Assembly: GCA_905116865.2 (NCBI GenBank)
Contig: CAJHNH020003157.1
Coordinates: forward strand, 410,423 to 474,422
Length of the DNA: 64,000 bases
Reading direction: 5' to 3'
Source: Candidula unifasciata
Taxonomy: Eukaryota > Mollusca > Gastropoda > Stylommatophora > Geomitridae
A program made the position numbers and the translations under genes. Under the pieces are notes generated by a model. That model did not search any database, was not told the origin of the DNA, and saw nothing but the letters and a program-made list of their open reading frames with translations. Below, in pieces: positions 23,926 to 34,449 of this stretch (position 1 is its first letter; every line of letters starts with the position of its first letter).

Positions 23926-24006
23926 AGGTGTTGCCCCCCCCCCCCTCCCCAGAGTACCCCCTTTGGGCAGCCCTGTGTGGAACGGTTAACCCTCAAGGGA
24001 AGGCAG
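23920..24006 (+). repeat. 86-bp direct repeat, copy 2
   Basis: Second copy of the repeat at 23691-23777, directly following the P-element fragment; differences include GGAATGG/GGAACGG and AACTCTC/AACCCTC. Confidence 0.85.
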
Positions 24007-25150
24007 GGGCAGATCATGGGCATTTCCCGCCATCCAAGGAGGCTTCCATAAATGCAGAGCCGACACATAACGCTCTGGTTCTATGCTCAACCAAGGTATC
24101 GTCACGTCCTGCACATAATTGCTTAACCTCACAACCGTATAAGGCTTCCCGCTCGACACGGGCTGCGCCCTCTGGAGATTAGCAGAGAGCAGCCTGTGGG
24201 TTCTGGACTTTTGTGACCACACGAATAGGTACAATCTTTTTCATTGCACGATTGTCATCTTTAGTGTGCTGTTAGCACGACAGAATGGAGAATCATGCGT
24301 CAGGCATGTCTTTATCTGTTTGGTCCAAACACTCGGGCGAGTGGGATCTCGGGATGTGGACATCTGAACGTTTTCTCAATCAATATAATTTATGATGGTT
24401 GGATTTTGAGCTTGCTCGTGTACCGTAGAATCTATTTTTGTCGGACATTTGGGCTTAACCAGCCGATGGATGGTTGCTGTCGTGGTGTACCTCAGCGTGG
24501 TGGCGACGACACTGAGGGTTGACAGAGGATGTACATGGGTAGAATCTTGCTGCGAGACGCCACCCACAATCGATGTTACTCGTCTGTGCTGCGGGTAAAT
24601 CTCTAGGTCAAGGGTGGAGTCTCAGCAGCACAATGTTCTGTTCACCCCACAAACTTTTAACCGAGGGTTGTCATTTTAGTTGTACGTTTGGCAAACACCT
24701 TACTCGTGTTCCTAATGAGTTTTTATAAGCTTTTTTACCCATGCGTTTGGGGGCGGACTGATGAGAGCCACAAGAACACTACACCTCTGAGGGCCGCCAA
24801 CTCCGAGATCCCAAGACAGCTCTGTTAATGTTCATCTTAGACATCATCCGTGGCGCACGACGAGGACGTGCTGCAGGAGTCTTGCGTGAGGTTCCGTAAA
24901 ACCCGAACAGTGCAGAACTTGCGCCCGAGTGACGTACGGAGCAACTCCTTATACACATCACGTTGGACTTAACTATACCTCAAGCCTGTGACAGAAATAA
25001 CCGCGCCACGCATTCACATATATAAGAGAGAAAGAGACGAAAGAGGGGAAGAGACAAAAGATAAATGGAAGTATAGTCAGCCAAAGAAAGGAGAGAGTAT
25101 AACAGATAAGGGGAAAGAGGAGGATAACGTAGATGCAGCTAGAAGGAAAC
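24007..25150. other. No gene recognised
   Basis: Moderately GC-rich sequence with only short chance open frames on both strands (for example 24779-24961 minus). No family domain or repeat unit recognised. Confidence 0.5.
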
Positions 25151-25155
25151 GACAG

Positions 25156-25156
<1 letters not shown>

Positions 25157-25240
<84 letters not shown>
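25157..25240 (+). repeat. (GA)n microsatellite
   Basis: About 40 uninterrupted GA dinucleotides within purine-rich flanks starting near 25025. Confidence 0.95.
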
Positions 25241-25242
<2 letters not shown>

Positions 25243-25863
25243 ATGACTGATTTGTAAGTGGACTAAAGAAACATTTATGAAAGAAAGAATCTGAAGTTGC
25301 CTGAAAAGTCTGAAAATGCCTGTGGTACTAATAATTAAGATCGAAGAAAGGAATGTTTAATTATGAACATATTTTTGACCAGATGTTCCTTCTAGACATC
25401 ATTGATTAATAATCTTCCTTTACACAGATTAAATGCCCTACTGAAATCTGTATTCTAGCTGCTCGACGGCAGTACCAAAGGACTTGTAGTCACTATGCAA
25501 TTTAACGACTTCGGCAAATCCGCATCGCTCGACAAACACCATTAGGATAAGAAAATGAGGCAATATTTTGCCAGGATTTGAATCACCGAAAAGCTCAGTT
25601 TTATTACAGATACGATCATAGCAAGTGCCGTCCCCTGCCTCGAGTGACGGGCAATCACCCATGGCTGGCAAGTTGTGCGACCGTCATTTAGATAACCAGA
25701 GTGAGTTAGTGTTATATCCCTTTTCTAGGAGGCAAGCTATTTATCATAACCGAAAATTCCGAAATATTTCATTTTTGATGTAACGCACCTTCACATCCGA
25801 CATTTCTTGCCTCTGAAGGAAATCATGTGTCTGCATTTTAAGGGCGAAAATGATAGAGACAGG

Positions 25864-25874
25864 TAGTACAGGCC
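25864..25874 (+). repeat. Candidate left terminal inverted repeat of P-element
   Basis: TAGTACAGGCC is the exact reverse complement of 30304-30314. The pair brackets the P-element transposase remnant. A TGACGTCA palindrome lies 27 bp inside (25901-25908) and a GTGACATCAC-like block sits at the other end. No matching 8-bp target duplication was found, so the ends remain tentative. Confidence 0.45.
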
Positions 25875-26195
25875 TACCTACTGACGTCTTCAACGGGACG
25901 TGACGTCAACACCGGTGGCTAAAGTTATGTTACTTGTTGACTCAGACAGTACCTGTTTTTGGTTCCCGGCTGTCCCCTGAGCCCACAAAACTTATAGCAG
26001 TAAGCTCATGGCTATTCAACAGTCAGCCCGCAAACCAAATCTGGCCCGCCGAGGCCTAGAGAGTGGCTAGTTGTAATGAAATAATGGTCTTTCTACGCTG
26101 GGACTCGGACTGCTGGCCCATAACGATCCCTAATTTCACAATGTTGTCCCCTGAGTAAACTTAAATTGACTTAGTTGAAGGGCCCTGGATATAGG

Positions 26196-26342
26196 TATTC
26201 ACAATATGACATAGAAACAGAAAGCACAACATAAACTACTTACATATTCACAATATGACATAGAATCAGAAAGCGCAACATAAACTACTTACATATTGAC
26301 AATATGACATAGAAACAGAAAGCACAACAGAAACTATTTACC
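26196..26342 (+). repeat. 49-bp tandem repeat, three units
   Basis: Three consecutive units of TATTCACAATATGACATAG with AAACAGAAAGCACAAC and a TAAACTACTTACA end, differing at a few positions. It lies downstream of the P-element transposase stop. Confidence 0.85.
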
Positions 26343-27054
26343 ATGTAGCTGTCCAAATTGTAGTTACATAATCCATGAAATCCATTACTGGGTGAATTTA
26401 GCCAGTTTTCTTTTCTTAGATGATTTATCCAGCAAGGATGCATCGGTTTTCATTTTTCTGTAGTTGTTCATAAAAACATTTGCAAGAGATGGCAGCGCTT
26501 TGGAGGCAATGTTTATTTTAGAACAACCCTCAGCACAGACACTACATATTTCATCCTTGAAATATGTGTGTAAACTGCATGAAACAATATGCATAAGCAA
26601 TTTGTTGTGATGTTTGCAGGCTAGAAATTTTGTTTCCAACTCAGCTGATATAAGCTTCTGCATAGCTGCATATGTTATAAAGGTCATAAATATTACAAAT
26701 TTTGAAGGGTATTTCAAACCTCCACGATCAAGCAGCTGTATGTAGTCTGTGGACATTGCACCCGAGTCAACATCCTATGATAATGGCCTGTCCATCTGCA
26801 GTAAAGTCTTGCGGGTAGCACACCTCATTTTTTTATTCAGTTTACTTGAGACAAATCCAGCAATGTACACCAGTGACTCCTCTGAACCTTCCGAAACCAA
26901 TAATTCACAGTCATTTGGGTTTATTTGGAAAAAAAAAACCTTGTTCACGTCCAGCTGAACAGCATCAGTCATTATGTCATCCCCATTTTCGCCTTCATTG
27001 CTGCTAAGAAACTCTGAGAGGTCACGCATATGAAAATCTCCATAAGTTGATGAG

Positions 27055-27063
27055 GGCATACTT
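27055..27063. repeat. 9-bp target duplication, left copy
   Basis: GGCATACTT, repeated at 27889-27897, flanking the LINE inserted in the P-element. Confidence 0.85.
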
Positions 27064-27888
27064 CATCATCATCATCAGGTGCCTTGCCGAGTGGCGTGGG
27101 CGATCATGCCTCTCCATAATCCGCGATCTCCTGCAGCATGTATCAGTTCATGTGCCGACACACCTCCATGCCATGCAACAAGACTGTCAAGCATCTTCTC
27201 TCGTTGTCTTCCTCTATCCCTCCTTCCACAGATCTTTCCAGTGGTCACAACATGTTCTATTTTCCCTCTTCTCATAACATGGCCGAAAAATGATGACTGT
27301 CTCCTTCTGATGTCAGTGATAAGTTGTCTTCGGTCTCCCGCCTCTTTTAAAACCTCTTGGTTGCTCTTTTTGGCTGTCCAAGGTATTCTAAGCATTCTTC
27401 TGTAAAACCACATCTCTGAGGCCTCCAAAAATTGTTTGGCCTGCCTACCGATTGTCCAGGATTCACATCCATATGTTAAAACTGGATGTATGTAGCAAAC
27501 AAGAATTCTTTTTCTAACTCTCAATGACAAGGATATATTGCACAAGATGTTTTCATTTTATAAAATGCAGTTTTTGCCTGTCCAATTCTGTTTCTTATTT
27601 CAGTTATGCATCTTCCATCTGATGTTATCCATGTGCCCAGATACTTAAATTTCTGTACTTGTCTTAAAATAACACCATTGACTTTTATTACACATTTAGG
27701 AATAATTTGTTTCTTTGATACCACCATTACTTCTGTCTTCCCATTATTCAAACTGAGGCCCATTCTTCCACTTTCTAACACCACAATGTCTATCATTTCC
27801 TGTAATTCTTTCTGACTTGTTGCTATCAAGACTGTGTCATCAGCATAACGTAAATTGTTTATATTGTGCCCACCAACCACGATTCCGT
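27064..27888 (-). mobile_element. 5'-truncated LINE inserted in the P-element (family C)
   Basis: The minus strand encodes LRYADDTVLIATSQKEL (RT motif C) through KFKYLGTWITSDGR, then HPVLTYGCESWTI, FYRRMLRIPW and the C-terminus GKICGRRDRGRQREKML...WRGMIAHA. The 3' tail is a short (GAT)n (plus-strand CATCATCATCATCAG at 27063-27077). Target duplications GGCATACTT flank it. Excising the LINE and one duplication joins transposase ...VYSLLSMP to SSTYGDF... in one frame, confirming the insertion point. Related 3' ends lie at 30360-30560 and 45488-45790. Confidence 0.88.
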
Positions 27889-27897
27889 GGCATACTT
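27889..27897. repeat. 9-bp target duplication, right copy
   Basis: GGCATACTT, identical to 27055-27063. Confidence 0.85.
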
Positions 27898-30303
27898 AGC
27901 AGTGAGTAAACTTTAAGTTTCTTTTCTGCTTCTAAAACTTGCTGCACAGATACTAGGTAGTTTGCTCCTGACAACTGCCGATATTCATCAAACCGAGCTT
28001 CTAAGTTGTCAGTCTGCAGCTTTCCAAGAAGTATAAAACTGGCTTCTGTGGTTGCAAATATATATGTGATTAGACAAAGCACTGCGGTCACTGTATGCAG
28101 CAGAGCATTGTGTGTTTCCTTGGTTAGTTTTCCTTGACAGCCAGTTAGCATGTCCCACTTTCTTAGCCATTCAGCAAACTGTTCAAGATAATGCACTTGT
28201 TCATCATTTTTTGACAATACAGGATTTTAGAATAAGTTCAGTGTCTTTTTACCTACAAATTTACTTTTCACATTAACAATATGCCACTATCTAAGGATGG
28301 CTTCAATAAAATCTGCTGTTTCATTACTGCCTACTAGACGCAGAGCAGCAACATTGTATTCATTAAAAATTGCCGAGGCAAGAGGAACATTCTGTCTGTC
28401 AATACTGGAGGGATAGATGGCTTTGTGGGGAAAGTTTAGGTGCCAGTTTTGCAATATTCTTTTGCTCACTATAATACAGTTTCTTTAAATGAGAAGTTTG
28501 CTTCTGCAGCTCTATCAGTATCACAAGCGTTTAGAATTTGTCCAGTTATTAAAGGATAAGTAAATGTCTGGTTTGTGTCCTTCTGGTTGATCCAGTTCCT
28601 CCACATGCAAATTAGCAAGTGCACAGAATCATGCAGTAAAAAAAAAATCTGGGTTCTCAATAAAAGTTTGGCTTGGTTTCAGGAGATCAGTGTAAACTCT
28701 GCGATTAACGGCTCTATTATCTGCAATTACAGCAACTACTGTGAAACCACACTCCTGTACAAAGTGGATACAGTGGAGTAATTTCAAACGTAGATCCTGA
28801 GATGTTTTTTTTTTTTCACAGGTGAAAGTTATATAATTTCCTGGTAGCTCCCAAAAACTGAAGATATGAGGAAAGCCTGCACTGTTGTTGCTGCTTCTTT
28901 TGCATTGTCTGCATTGAAAATATTTTGCCCCCAGAGTAGGAAATTGCAGATTTAACATATATTTCATCCATCTGAACCACTACAATCTTTTCTAGCTCTG
29001 TCAGTTTGTCTTGTTTCAATTTCAAGTACTGTGAGATGCTGCCAGTTTGCGTAGACAATGACAAGTGTGAAGTTAAATTGTGCAGTGTTCTTTGGTGAGG
29101 CAGGCACAACATACGAGATTTTCTTATAAACCGGTAGCATGCTGGAGATTTAATGAACAGCATGAAAGCAAAACATAATGTGCTATAACTGTTACGCCTT
29201 CTGTTTTTTTTAAACACGGTTAGCAGTTGTAGCTGCTCTGCAAGGAAATTTACTTATGTGTCAGTCACTTCCTTAGATGTCCCATTGGGAGTCCACTGTT
29301 GTTCTGCAGCACTCTTCAAAATACTTCCTGCTTCTCCCACTAAATCTGTGCTTTTTTGGCTTTGAATTTTACTATAATCACAGGCATTGTAATGAAGTAC
29401 ACGATTTTCAAGCTGTGACCATCTTACAAGTTTATTGTTGTCTGCAATCCATTTAAGGTCTTTGTCTTTAACTTTTTTATTTTGAACAAAGACTTGTATA
29501 GTCATATCAAGTAACACCTTTATGCTGACACCTATGGTTGGTGCAGAGTCTGACTGTATGGTAATGACATACAAAACAATACATGCTAAAGCTCCATCTA
29601 CAGAAGTGTATTTCCAATTTTTTTCGAACTGTCCTTTCAGTTTGTTTCCTGTTTGTGACTCCAGATCCTGGAAATTTGTAATGATATCTGAGGACAGCCA
29701 ATCATTTACTTTTTGATCATGATTACGATTAATATGTGATACACATTCCTCTGGAGTTTTGCGAGAGGCTGGTACTTTCACCGATAAATAAGATGGAAGA
29801 TCTGGAAAGATAGTTGGATAAGCATCTTTTTTTTTAAAAGCGGGATTCTTTCTTGGGAGTATATGTTCGATTCCAGATTTGTCTGTATATTTACCAGACA
29901 CAATAATATCTGACGTACGAAAATGTTTCACATATACTACACTGGTTTTCCCAGGAGTCCGATTTTCCGTGGAAAATGTTTCAGCCATTTGTCTCTTAAA
30001 AGAGAATTCGAAGCGAATTTGAAACAACTTACATATCCACTAGAAAGGTCATAATTTGAACGACACTCAGGAACATAACATTTAGCAGGCATAGTTCCTT
30101 GAAAATCAACACACTGACGATAAACCCAACGCGAATTGCAGAAATAACTTACTAAATCTACTCCCTGGAATACCGCTTATAAGTGAATCAAATGTGAAAA
30201 TAAAACCACATTAAAAAATGTGACAAGAAAAATAAAACTGAACACACACTGAAACATCAATTTTGAGTTCTCCTAGGGAGTGATGTCACCACCTTTGGTT
30301 ACC

Positions 30304-30314
30304 GGCCTGTACTA
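30304..30314 (-). repeat. Candidate right terminal inverted repeat of P-element
   Basis: GGCCTGTACTA, exact reverse complement of 25864-25874, about 210 bp upstream of the transposase ATG. Confidence 0.45.
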
Positions 30315-30359
30315 TCGAAGGTCACGGACAGACCAACAATAATAACAACAAAAATCCTC

Positions 30360-30560
30360 GTCATTATCAAATGCTTTGCCAAACGGCGTTGACGATCATT
30401 CTTCTCAACCCTTTGTGATCTCTAACAAGGGCTGGAACCTTCACATATGATGACAGAAAGTTGTTTTCCTCACGTTGACTTCCTATATCTATCCTTCTTT
30501 CTTTTTTATTTCCAGTAGTCACAACATGTTCTAGTTCTCTCTCTCCCCCCCCCCCCAAAC
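30360..30560 (-). mobile_element. LINE family C 3' fragment
   Basis: Minus-strand translation LEHVVTTGNKKERRIDIGSQRE...LRRMIVNAVWQ parallels the C-terminus of the LINE at 27064-27888 and at 45488-45790, but is more diverged. A poly-C tract lies at 30544-30556. Confidence 0.65.
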
Positions 30561-30574
30561 CCCTCCTCTTTCTT

Positions 30575-30912
30575 TAATGCAGCAGCTATGGAAAAATAAA
30601 GGAATTAAGAGGGACTGTACTAATTGCAGAGGAATATTGTTTCTCAGTCACACTGGGAAAATGTATGCTAAGATAATCGAAATAAGACCAATTATAATTA
30701 ACTTTCAGACGCACAGAAGGGCTTTCGACGAAATAGAAGTTGCACAGATGTGATTTATATATTGAGACAACTACTAGAGAGAGCAATAGAACACAATAAA
30801 ACCTGTTTGTTGTCATTCATAGACCAGGAAAAAGCCTTCGATAGAGTCGACAGGAATATATTGTGTGAATGTATAGGGGAAAAGGAAATCAGCAATTATC
30901 TCATTAATATTT
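30575..30912 (+). mobile_element. RTE-like LINE fragment (family of the 59-62.8 kb copy)
   Basis: Reads WKNKGIKRDCTNCRGILFLSHTGKMYAKIIE and, after frame breaks, FIDQEKAFDRVDRN (RT motif A). The same sequence with few changes is found at 61540-61860. The homology stops at ATATTTGC, where a Helitron-like copy begins. Confidence 0.75.
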
Positions 30913-31722
30913 GCCGGCCACGCATTGCTGTGGCATAGTTGGGGTAAATGGAAAAGAAAAAAAAAAAATAGAAATGACACGTGTCTAATATGGTTACTGT
31001 CGCAATCGTTGTCTGCCCAGATACAGAGATAGTCTCTGATGCCTCTGCCCCCCCCCCCCCCCCAATCCACTTTCTACTCTCTCCCTCATCAAAGGTTCTT
31101 GGAAAAGAAAGACAATATAAATTGCACGTTTCTAATATAATTAATGTCTCAATCATTGTCTGCACAGATATAGAGATAGTCTTTTTTGTCGACTTTAGAA
31201 CACGCAACATATATTTGTGTGTTTATATTAGTGGTCGTTTAAATTGTATTATTAGGACAGTTTTAAAAAAAAATGATTATTTGGTTATCACATGCTAAAG
31301 CTGTTTGTATTTTTTTTAAGAGACTGAAGTACTGTACTTGTAAATAACTAAGTAAATCGTTTTTAAAAAATGTGAATAACGGAGGTAGCGTTAGTAAAAT
31401 TTAAACAAACTGAAAAATGAAAACTTTAAAATCATGTGTTAAGCTCTTTAAGTTAACAGTTTTAGTCATCACCACATCCCCTCTCCCCATCCAACTACTG
31501 CTCTATCCCTCTTCGAAGGATTTGAGTGTCATCACCTGACATTATTTTTTGTAACTGACCTTGATATCCCTGTCCATCGGACTAAAATGATGAGCAGGAA
31601 TTGTAATGAGTAGTAAATGCGGCTAGTGTAATATTTACCACACCATCTTTCAAGTACCAGTACAACTACTACCACCACCACCACTACAATAACTAAAATA
31701 ATGTCACTGCTATCTGTTTGAT
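30913..31722 (-). mobile_element. Helitron-like non-autonomous element, copy 1 (inverted)
   Basis: Reverse complement of 34450-35280 over about 800 bp, including the start block ACAGATAGCAGTGACAT and the TTAGCATGTGATAACCAAAT block. The subterminal hairpin GCCAC-N9-GTGGC is present at 30917-30934 but the final GTACAGCTAG is missing where the element meets a LINE fragment. Contains two copies of an internal roughly 100-bp module (near 30975-31050 and 31125-31200). Confidence 0.7.
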
Positions 31723-31737
31723 AATTGTTCTTTTTCC

Positions 31738-32220
31738 CCTTAAAAGGGTGGTTGCCACGTTGTGTTGTGGTTTACAGCTAGGCTGTGATATCTGCCTATC
31801 GTGTGGGTGACTCGCGTTTGATTCCCCGCTAGGTGATATATTTTTTTGGCCCTTAACTGGGTGGCTGGCACGTTGTGTTGCAGTGTATGGCTAGGCTTCG
31901 ATATCTACGCCTCTTTTTTCGGTTTAGGGGTTTACAGCTAGCTTGCAATAGCGGTGACGTGATGCTCAATGGTCATGTCACGGATAATCTTCATTCGCCC
32001 TTGAGAGGGTCATTGGCACGTTGTGTTGTGGTTTACAGCTAGGCTGCAATATCTGACTTAAATTCTTCAGTGTTCGGTAGTATAGTTGTAAGTATTCCAC
32101 CTTTCACACGGACGACCGGTGTTTGATTCCTTGCTGCGTGCTAATTGTTCTTTTTCCCTTAAAAGGGTGGTTGCTACGTTGTGTTGTGGTTTACAGCTAG
32201 ACTGCAATATCTGCGCCTTT
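31738..32220 (+). repeat. Four spaced copies of a ~55-bp module with tRNA-like spacers
   Basis: The block GGGTGGTTGCCACGTTGTG with TTGTGGTTTACAGCTAGGCTG and ATATCTG occurs at about 31739-31794, 31851-31911, 31998-32056 and 32157-32216, with a partial copy at 31921-31950. Spacers contain B-box-like GTTTGATTCCCCGCT (31817-31831) and a longer tRNA-Asp/Glu-like stretch at 32071-32139. No coding potential seen. Confidence 0.75.
32071..32139 (+). repeat. tRNA-Asp/Glu-derived sequence (SINE head or pseudo-tRNA)
   Basis: TAGTATAGTTGTAAGTATTCC resembles the D-arm of tRNA-Asp, CTTTCAC occupies the anticodon loop, and ACCGGTGTTTGATTCC resembles the T-arm. Acceptor-stem ends do not pair well and the D-loop lacks GG, so it is not called a functional tRNA. 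Confidence 0.5.
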
Positions 32221-32514
32221 CGCCCAAAGACATTCGATTTCAGTAACGTCCAAGTTAGCCTCCCTGCAACGCTTTCGGATAAAAACTATTCGACGATGAC
32301 AGACACTGTTAACTAAGACGGCTTACAGTCCAGTTTAGTTTGGGTGGACACAGATGCCAAGGTCAGTAAAAAAAAAAAATTTCGAAGAGGGAGAGATGAC
32401 GTGTGTGGGGTATTTTTCTCTGCTATTCGTTAGTATAGTGTACTTTTTATTGTGGGTTCAATCACTGGCTAGGTGATGAAGTTGTTTTTTTTTTTCTCTG
32501 TCGGAGGCAAAATT

Positions 32515-32575
32515 AAACTAAACAGTCCGTGACGACAGCATGCGGAGCTGACTCCTCTGGCTTCACCTACCTACA
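32515..32575 (+). repeat. SINE family B core
   Basis: AACAGTCCGTGACGACAGCATGCGGAGC resembles the core CTGTCGTGGCGACAGTACTAACC at 33805-33850 and the copy at 34370-34440. Confidence 0.45.
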
Positions 32576-32659
32576 CATACTGTAGTGACAGTTTTTGTTG
32601 TTGTTATTGTTGTTGTGATGGTGGTGGTGGTAGTTGTAGCAGTAGTCTGGTACTGCATG

Positions 32660-33061
32660 GGTGATGTGGTAGCTGTAACACCGGCCACATGTACTTCTCA
32701 GTACAAATTAATGCTACCCATTTTAGTCTGGATGGGCACGGATGCCAAGCTCAATTTAGTTACACTATTTCGTCAGATGATGACTTTCCCATCCTTCGGA
32801 GAGGATGATATGATTAGTGGGGGAGAAGGGGAGTTGATGCCAGACACTATTAACTGAGAGGGCTTAAAACATCATTTTAAAGTTCTCATTTCTTAACTAT
32901 TTTTTTTTTTAATTTCGCAAGGGGAGATTTTTTAATCCTTCAAAGAGGGAGATATGACTGAGTCGATGGAAGGGGAGGGGGGGATATGACAGACACTGTT
33001 AGCTGAGAGCTATTTTCTTTTTCATTTCATCATTCTGGGCCACAGCAACGCGTACAGCTAG
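32660..33061 (+). mobile_element. Diverged Helitron-like 3' end, copy 4
   Basis: Shares with 34520-34790 the blocks ACACCRGCC, ATTTTAGTCTGGATGGRCA and GATGCCA, then the G-rich tract and a GAGAGGGCTTAAAACAT block. It ends GGCCACAGCAACGCGTACAGCTAG at 33038-33061 followed by T, the expected Helitron CTAG|T boundary. Confidence 0.6.
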
Positions 33062-33236
33062 TATTCATTATATTCGTGGCTAACCTTTATACCATCCGCC
33101 ACCTGGTGGACGCGCCTAGTAGTAGGACAGGCTCCTACCCCAGGTATATAAATATATATATATATCAGTCAGTGGACTCCACCTGTCATGGTTTTAAATA
33201 GGTGGACACATTTGAAAGTAAAATATTTTCATTTTA

Positions 33237-33610
33237 GTGACATTTTATCAAAGCCACGTCTGTAAACACGCATGCCCAGTAGTCGGAAAACATGACTTCC
33301 ACTATTTGCCGACGTGGTACAGCAAACCAGACTATCTCTGTTTTTGCGCAGACAAGAATGCGACATTAACCATATTAGACACGATTTCTATTTTCTTTCT
33401 TTTCAAACAACCTTCGATGAGTTAGAGAGTAGTCAGTGGATTTGAGGGAAGGGTGGGGGGGGGGGGGGGGGGGAGGGGGGTGGGGGGGGGGGAGGGGGTG
33501 TTGGGGTGCATCTAAGATTATTTCTGTTTCTGCGCGATGATTGCGACATTAACCGTGTTAAAGACGTGCGATTTCTATTGTTGTGCCGTTTTAATAATAC
33601 TCGAAGTTTA
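33237..33610 (+). repeat. Helitron internal module copies
   Basis: Two copies (about 33330-33450 and 33518-33590) of the module beginning CTATCTCTG with TGCGCAGACAA and GCGACATTAACC, separated by a long poly-G tract (33456-33502). The same module occurs in 35022-35130, 35150-35245 and 35510-35600 and inverted in copy 1. Confidence 0.6.
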
Positions 33611-33718
33611 TATCTAGGAAATCTGTCTCTGAGAAAACAATTACCTGCGGTTTAGAGTTGTGTTATAATCGGGACACAGTAGCTGGGGCATACATCTTAA
33701 ATACGTTCGCAGAAAGAG

Positions 33719-33895
33719 TTATTGGTTGGCAGAATTGTTAGAACACTGCGCCTCAGTATGGGAGACCACGGTTCAGACTCCCGGTATGGCATTTGATTTG
33801 ATTTTACCTGCACTGTCGTGGCGACAGTACTAACCGTGTGGCCCTAAATACTAAAAAAAAAAAAGGGAAAAAAAAAAGAAAAAAGTACAGGTATG
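33719..33895 (+). repeat. tRNA-derived SINE, family B
   Basis: A-box-like TGGCAGAATTGTTAGA and B-box-like GGTTCAGACTCC (about 33770-33781) form a tRNA head. A body containing CTGTCGTGGCGACAGTACTAACCG follows, then an A-rich tail (33850-33885). The body core recurs at 23205-23245, 32515-32575 and 34370-34440. Confidence 0.65.
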
Positions 33896-34264
33896 TGGGC
33901 AAACCAGTTGATGATTAAATTTGACCATTTCGCATACTTATGATTTCATTTCAAACTTTCCGACTGCATGGTTACGTTGAATTTTTATAGATTTCAATTT
34001 ATTTTCATTTTGATTTAATTATTTCGTCTGACATTGCTTATGAATTGGGCTGTTGTTTACCGTAGCATTCATTTCGTAATCATGGTGTATTTTTTTGTTT
34101 TCGTTGCTTTTCACTTGGTTTTTGTGTGTCTCCTAACTACTTTGTCGAGGAAAAGAGTAGTCGGTGAATTGGTGAGTGGGGGAAGAGGGGGGGGGGGGGG
34201 GGGGGGGGGGTATAACATAAACTCTTAACTGAGAGAGCTTAAAGTTACAGTTACTGCCTTACCC

Positions 34265-34440
34265 ACTCAAAGTAGCAGTAGTTGTGATTGGGCAGTTACA
34301 CCGTATTGCTGTCATGCTGGAGACCACCGGTAAGGTGACGGGTTTTTCTGTAGGGGTGCGAAATTATACATCCTAACCTGACCAGTCTGTGGCGACAGCA
34401 CTAGCCAAATGGCGTCAAATCTTCTGGCTCACGACTTCCT
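34265..34440 (+). repeat. SINE family B copy, diverged
   Basis: Degraded head (GTTACACCGTATTGCTGTCATGC, GAGACCACCGGT) and a clear core, CCAGTCTGTGGCGACAGCAC then TAGCC, near 34380-34410. Confidence 0.5.
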
Positions 34441-34449
34441 GTCTACTCC

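Larger units (their letters stand above)
26385..30092 (-). pseudogene. P-element transposase with THAP domain, broken
   Basis: ATG at 30090-30092 starts MPAKCYVPEC, the C-x4-C part of a THAP (C2CH) zinc finger, followed by KWLKHFPRK. A frameshift near 29970 then leads to VYVKHFRTSDI and the AYPTIFP box typical of THAP domains; the third Cys appears to be Tyr. Transposase follows: LPHQRTLHNLTSHL, VQMDEIYVKSAISYSGG (catalytic Asp region), VVAVIADNRAVNRR, HDSVHLLICMWRNWINQ, YPSSIDRQNVPLA, IVNVKSKF, LEARFDEYRQLSGANYLVS, VYIAGFVSSKLN and DYIQLLDRGGLKYPS, ending TAA-side near 26385. Stops include 28287-28289 and 26775-26777. Known relatives are Drosophila P transposase and vertebrate THAP9. Confidence 0.85.
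25864..30314 (-). mobile_element. P-element-superfamily (THAP9-like) DNA transposon
   Basis: About 4.45 kb between candidate 11-bp inverted ends, of which 0.83 kb is a later LINE insertion, leaving 3.6 kb. The minus strand carries a THAP DNA-binding domain followed by P-element-type transposase segments in the right order. The copy is inactive because of stop codons, frameshifts and the LINE insertion. A three-unit 49-bp tandem repeat (26196-26342) lies between the transposase end and the left inverted repeat. Confidence 0.75.

Noticed and set aside
25438..25671. 77-codon minus-strand frame next to the P-element
   Set aside because: No family resemblance; the surrounding sequence vaguely resembles tRNA-derived repeats but the boxes could not be placed.
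26010..26060. AAATCTGGCCCGCC motif resembling an end of hAT-type non-autonomous elements
   Set aside because: Only a short match, inside the proposed P-element boundaries, with no second end found.
32071..32139. Functional tRNA-Asp or tRNA-Glu gene
   Set aside because: The acceptor stem does not pair and the D-loop is atypical; it is embedded in a repeat cluster. It is better explained as a SINE head or pseudo-tRNA.
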